A DNA stretch of 64,000 nt, from positions 2,486,001 to 2,550,000 of the forward strand of contig CANUEZ040000002.1 of the NCBI GenBank assembly GCA_948099385.1. Direction: 5' to 3'. The DNA is from Fasciola hepatica. Lineage: Eukaryota; Platyhelminthes; Trematoda; Plagiorchiida; Fasciolidae. Positions 59,771 through 64,000 of the stretch are shown here, in pieces; positions within the stretch are counted from its first letter, which is position 1, and every line of letters starts with the position of its first letter. The notes beneath the pieces are model-generated. The model had not been told where the DNA came from. It made no database searches and saw only the letters and a program-made list of their open reading frames with translations. A program made the position numbers and the translations under genes.

Positions 59771-60200
59771 ATGTTCAAACTTGTAAGCATCACAACTGAT
59801 TTGGTCAATAAGTTCGACAATGTTCAATCAGTATGTTTGTGGAATTCCTATGCGGGTCTTTCATGTCTCATTACGCAAAATGTAATCAGCGTGTTACTTT
59901 CCCTTTCCGATCACGAACTGATCACCATTTCGTCCGTCTCTTTCTACACTGAATTTACTGTTGCCCACGGCCCTAATCTACCACAGTTCTACGTGTGCAC
60001 TTCTACGCTAGGTTTGATTTCCTGCTCCAGAGACCCAGAACTTCTACGCTTTATTCACATAATCAGTCTGCCTGCTCTGTGTCGATCTCCTCTATGCGTC
60101 ATTCATGATACGTTCTGTATACGTCCTCGTCATTGCTTCACTGCGCACTTTTTCCCACACGAAATCCCTTATCGAACTTCTCATCCCTACTATGAGAGTG
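59771..60200 (+). mobile_element. possible CR1/Jockey-like LINE fragment
   Basis: The plus frame reads N-V-Q-S-V, then L-S-D-H-E-L-I-T-I near 59910. The end of a LINE endonuclease has S-D-H followed by a hydrophobic strand. After it come D-P-E-L-L-R-F-I and F-F-P-H-E-I-P-Y-R-T, like the linker to the RT. The match is weak and no RT follows. Confidence 0.35.
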
Positions 60201-60239
60201 ATCTTTGGCCTTCACGCTAGTACCACGCCACGACCCCAT

Positions 60240-61285
60240 GTCTGTCTAGGTCAGGCGTGTACGCATTCATCTCTATATCATTGTTTGAACTCACTACCCG
60301 TCCATCTGCGCTGAGAGTCCTAGGTTCCTTCTCTGACTGGCTGTTATCCATACCAATAAAAATTCCTTTTCACATTCTACCGATGACTCGATCTCGTATC
60401 GCTCGGCATACATTACTTTGTGCCCACTTGAACGGTTGATATCCATTCACGGTTCCTTGTAACTGGACTGCACCTAAAAATTGATGTATGTTATTGACAT
60501 TTGTAAGGATTGTTCCCTGAAGTACACGTGGTTTACCTACCCGTCTTATATGACTATGGGTTTTGGGTTCGTGCTCTACGAGTCGCCCAATCACTGGATA
60601 GCGATTCATTTACACGCTCGACGACTGGCTCTTTAATTTGACGTTTTTAATCCAACTTAATCCGCTAGATGGTTGTGAAAGCCAAAGCGTGCTATTCGGA
60701 CACAAATTGGAGGAAGAAACCACTGAAAATGGTTCATGTGTGGCAGGGAAGCTTCATTTTCTTCTACTTTGGCCATTGATAGCGGTCTACCAGGTTTTAC
60801 TCCGGATTACGTGGATTCTATCTTTGAACAAGGTGATTGAACTGCTTTCAATTCAATTCGGTCCCGCAACTTGACGGCGGGAAGCCTGAATGTCCAGGTT
60901 ATTGCACTGGTGAGTTCCTTGGACTCCCCGGTGCTTCGACAACTGGAAGAGATGACTCTTCTCTAATGATTAGCTATAATCAAGGAAGGTTCAGGTTAGA
61001 TCTCCAACTCCCGTTCTCTTCAGCATCTTTTTGGGTCACAATTTCTAGTCACGCACACCTCACGGTCATTCTCCTCGGTATAAAGGATACAATAGTAAGG
61101 CATAGTTGGTAGTAGATAAGGGTGCCACGAGGAATTGAAGTGAAAGGAGTGAGTCAGTGGCCTAAAAATGTCGGTATTAGAGCCTCGTGGTCACCTTTGT
61201 CCAAATACAATCATCCACACCTTGTCCAGTTTGCTTTTGAAATTAGCCAGTATGGTCACAATTATCACACCTCCTGTGAGCTATT
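60240..61285. other. no recognisable gene
   Basis: Open stretches at 60638-60874 and 60837-61112 show no motif I can assign. They may be further decayed LINE sequence. Confidence 0.3.
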
Positions 61286-61289
61286 TTCA

Positions 61290-61850
61290 GTCTCTAGCCA
61301 CTTTAACTGCAAAAGACTGACTCCCGATTCCAGTCAAAGTTCTCTCTTTCTTAATTGTCAGTGCATGCCCTCTTAAGCAACTATTCCCTCGCAGCTGAAA
61401 TAAGACCCCTCTGTGACCTCTTGCTTCTGTGAACCATTTTAGTATTTTGTAAGCCACTATGAGGTCACCTCTTCTTCTTCTTTCCGCAGAAAATAACTCC
61501 GGGTGCTCCAAACTCTGTTCGTAGCACAAATGTCTGTATTCTGCAAACAATCGCATGAATCGCCGTTGTGTCTGCCCGAGATCCTTGATGTCTCCCACTA
61601 AATATAGCCTCCACGCTTGAACACAGTTCTCGAGATGGGATCTCACGAACGCCTTGTAAAGTGGTAGCAACATCCGAGGTATCCTGGATCTGACCCGCTT
61701 CTTAGCTAGTGCAGGGCTTTATATGCGTTCTGCATTACTTTCTGACACTGAAGACATGACTTAACGTCAGCCCTTATCATCACCAGTAGATCCCGGGCTT
61801 CTATGGTCTGTATTGACCAGTCACTTTTTTACCCACTGATCAGGACTTGG
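61290..61850 (-). mobile_element. CR1-like LINE, C-terminal fragment
   Basis: The minus strand reads K-S-C-L-Q-C-Q-K-V-M-Q-N-A-Y-K-A-L near 61740, then L-L-P-L-Y-K-A-F-V-R-S-H-L-E-N-C-V-Q-A-W near 61660. Q-R-R-F-M-R-L, R-R-R-G-D-L-I-V-A-Y-K-I-L and L-R-G-H-A-L follow. This is the well-known region after the RT of CR1/Jockey-type elements and is unlike the RTE-type elements elsewhere here. A stop interrupts it near 61710. Confidence 0.85.
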
Positions 61851-62327
61851 TCGGTGGATGGTTATAAACTCAGCTATAGTCAGGTCCGTAGTCGGACCAC
61901 CTTCGATGGTTTGGAAGGGTACGCATCAAATTGAACGGGTCAGTTGGATCGATTATATGTCCACCAGCATCCACTATCGAACGGATATGTGCTCAGTTGA
62001 TCCGTGGACACATTGGAAGTTGAAAAAGGAAACTCACTACTTCAATGCTTTTTAGCAGGTAATTTACTCTAAAAGAAACGGACGTTCCAGATGCACACGT
62101 AAACACCATGAATACACTTCTCGCTGGTAAGCGTTTCCGTGAAACTTGGAGGACAATCTAGCTCACTAGTGTTACAGTAGGTTTTTCTACGCAATCTAAT
62201 TGAATATGCACAGTTATTTGGGGGAGGGATCAGGAGCATTCCACTACAAATTGGGTTCTGGATTTTGACATGCAAAAGTAACTTGTGTATGTAAGACTTT
62301 GTTGGCATAAAATTTCATTCCACTTAC

Positions 62328-62453
62328 CGTCAGCTTCAACTTCGAGGAATCCGACGGGATTAATCACTCCAGACCGACTGTCATTCGCCTCGATGTAGAT
62401 GTGTCGAATTGATTTGTTCCTTTCCCCGTGAAATTCCATCGACAAAAATTCTT
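62328..62453 (-). CDS. possible exon of a minus-strand gene (second of three)
   Basis: Minus-strand acceptor GGCCACTACAG|AA and strong donor GCTGACG|GTAAGT enclose 126 bases, phase 1 at both ends. It reads E-F-L-S-M-E-F-H-G-E-R-N-K-S-I, then I-Y-I-E-A-N-D-S-R-S-G and V-G-F-L-E-V-E-A-D. The phase fits the exon at 63337-63592. The frame upstream of the acceptor looks like a signal peptide by chance (S-L-T-P-R-I-L-L-L-V-S-V-F-F), so an alternative first-exon reading cannot be excluded. The family is not recognised. Confidence 0.48.
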
Positions 62454-62592
62454 CTGTAGTGGCCTTGATTACTTGTAGTGAAATTTTGAAAAACACGGAC
62501 ACAAGAAGAAGAATACGTGGAGTTAAAGAAGACAAAAAGATTCAATATACTACTACTGTAAAGTAAATTTTAGGCAAGTGAATGCTATTTAT

Positions 62593-62595
<3 letters not shown>

Positions 62596-62680
<85 letters not shown>

Positions 62681-62682
62681 AA
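62596..62682. repeat. (TA)n followed by (GA)n
   Basis: About 73 bases of TA (62596-62668) run directly into a short GA run. A pure C run lies at 62943-62953. Confidence 0.95.
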
Positions 62683-63336
62683 GACTTCGGCGTGAGTCTT
62701 CTGCCGTCACCTCTTCAGCAAGACAGTCTTCGCCTGAACACATGACCCCTGGGCTATTCCACCAACTCAGCTGGCATTGCATTTCACAGATCAGTCAAAT
62801 TTCGAGACCGATGGCAGGTATATAGAGTGCCGCACTGTTAGTGTAAGCGGGTGTGCATGCTTATGCAAGAGCAAAATACACCCTTATTTCTGGTCCTATC
62901 TTTAGGCGAAGGGCTTGCCGTGTGCGAATTTTATTCCGTCCACCCCCCCCCCCATTTTCCTCCCTGATACGCTGATGACCCGCTGTCATTCTTTGTAACT
63001 GGTCCCACGTGGTTCTACAATGAAGCTAGTGGTGGGCTAACGCTGCAGAATAAAAGGATCACGGAAGGATAAATGTTTGTTCCTCACTTTCTCAGGGCGC
63101 CAGATACAAGGCTGCGAAAGATAGAAACCAGCAATGTTACTGATATAGGGCAGATATGAATGGAATCAGGCGTGCCTCTCAAATTAAAAGTGACACAAAA
63201 ATTGATACCGGGACAAAAACGTTTACCGAGTACAAATGTCAGGTTACGATTGCAAGCATCACACATTGCACACATGAATAGAAGTGCAGGGGTGGGGGGG
63301 AGGAGCTGGGGAATGGCATTCCCGTATCACGCTCAC

Positions 63337-63592
63337 CTTTGGAACCCATTTTCACGGTCAGTCGCGGATCTTCATCTTCCTTCAGTTGACGAACACAACG
63401 AATTTGTGGAACCGGCTGAATCAGTGGGAACTTGTTTCCAATCAAACCTTCCATGTGTACGGCCGAATAGACATTGATACAGTTGACAAACAAGACCTCT
63501 TCACCCCCAGCTATGTTGGCCAACGTACAATGGACACCGAGACAACTGCTTTTATCCTGAACATACGAGTTGGTTGGAGGAGTTGGCAGGTT
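63337..63592 (-). CDS. possible exon of a minus-strand gene (first seen); weakly integrin-alpha-like cysteine motif
   Basis: Minus-strand acceptor CTTTCTAAG|AAC and donor TCCAAAG|GTGAGC enclose 256 bases, phase 0 in and phase 1 out. It reads S-S-C-L-G-V-H-C-T-L-A-N-I, then F-V-N-C-I-N-V-Y-S-A-V, then R-Q-L-K-E-D-E-D-P-R-L-T-V. The C-x4-C-x-L pattern followed by an aliphatic strand recalls the last ectodomain (calf-2) of integrin alpha chains, but no transmembrane helix or G-F-F-K-R was found downstream, so the link is tentative. The upstream neighbour is a LINE 3' tail on the opposite strand. Confidence 0.45.
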
Positions 63593-63659
63593 CTTAGAAA
63601 GTTGTCACTCTATAACGAAGTTCATGAGTAGAGGCATCGAACTGGATCATATAAATGAG

Positions 63660-63790
63660 GTGCAAGAACGTCAATCATATGTCTCTTCCATTCATTCTGC
63701 CTCCGCCTCAGTAATACTATGAGGTAGCAAACAAAACCAGAGCACAAAAGTGCAAAGTTGATGGCTGAACTGAACTAAACTGAGATAAGG
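63660..63790 (+). mobile_element. LINE 3' tail (solo)
   Basis: GTAGCAAACAAAACCAGAGC at 63724 followed by AGTGCAAAGTTGATGGCTGAACTGAACTAAACTGA-type sequence repeats the terminal block seen at 7028, 8007 and 12484. Little else of the element is present. Confidence 0.65.
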
Positions 63791-64000
63791 GAATTGATTC
63801 TACTGTCCCCACCATGGTAAGGCTTCCATTTCTTTATGTGACTACTTTCGGGAAACTCGAGTATTGAGACGAGAAAAGCCGACTTTCTGAAATAGAGAAT
63901 TGAATGTGAAACGGTTATAAACGTAAATTTTCAATTATGGTAAGAAAGTGCCTAATTTTTATAGTTAGAAGTCATCGCGTTTCAAGGAAAACTGTGAAAT

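Noticed and set aside
62454..62535. Apparent signal peptide at the start of the minus-strand ORF
   Set aside because: The hydrophobic stretch lies upstream of a good acceptor that keeps phase with the preceding exon, so it is more simply read as intron. It remains only an alternative.

Overview
Eukaryotic, repeat-dominated DNA, most likely from a digenean trematode (fluke). Pointers are one clear eukaryotic split gene with multi-kilobase introns, many decayed non-LTR elements of the APE-endonuclease/RT (RTE-like) kind, Ty3/Gypsy remnants of two lineages, tRNA-derived SINEs and long (TA)n tracts. Base composition looks only moderately AT-rich, which fits food-borne flukes better than schistosomes. 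The species cannot be named from the sequence alone.

Layout. 0.8-15.7 kb: NDUFAF2 (mitochondrial complex I assembly factor) on the + strand, three coding exons at 823-1018, 7414-7544 and 15454-15663. They join in phase and give about 178 residues. Both introns (about 6.4 and 7.9 kb) are filled with LINE fragments, a Gypsy integrase fragment and SINE pieces. 16-20 kb: two minus-strand LINE 3' fragments around a cluster of tRNA-derived SINE copies. 20-23.5 kb: weak ORFs, a tRNA-headed SINE with an intact A/B-box head, and a 205-bp (TA)n array. 23.6-30 kb: two long plus-strand LINEs; the first is interrupted by a SINE and shares a nearly identical 1.3-kb block with a LINE at 10.9-12.2 kb. 30-44 kb: mostly unannotatable sequence, with an inverted pair of exon-like blocks (37.5 and 42.3 kb) and one possible minus-strand exon at 43.9-44.2 kb. 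46-53 kb: decayed minus-strand LINEs, a Gypsy gag remnant and a possible + exon at 49.6 kb. 53.8-58 kb: a SINE with long inverted ends, then two Gypsy pol remnants in opposite orientation. 58-64 kb: three minus-strand exon candidates with compatible phases, plus CR1-like LINE fragments and a (TA)n tract.

Only NDUFAF2 is called with high confidence as a functional gene. The minus-strand exon set at 58.3-63.6 kb may be an extracellular or membrane protein gene whose introns hold the neighbouring transposons. No bacterial-type operon, CRISPR array, defence locus or obviously new system was found. The observations most worth following are the missing start codon of NDUFAF2 (possible spliced-leader-supplied AUG), the duplicated exon-like block, the phase-consistent minus-strand exons, and the 1.3-kb LINE block shared by two otherwise diverged copies.
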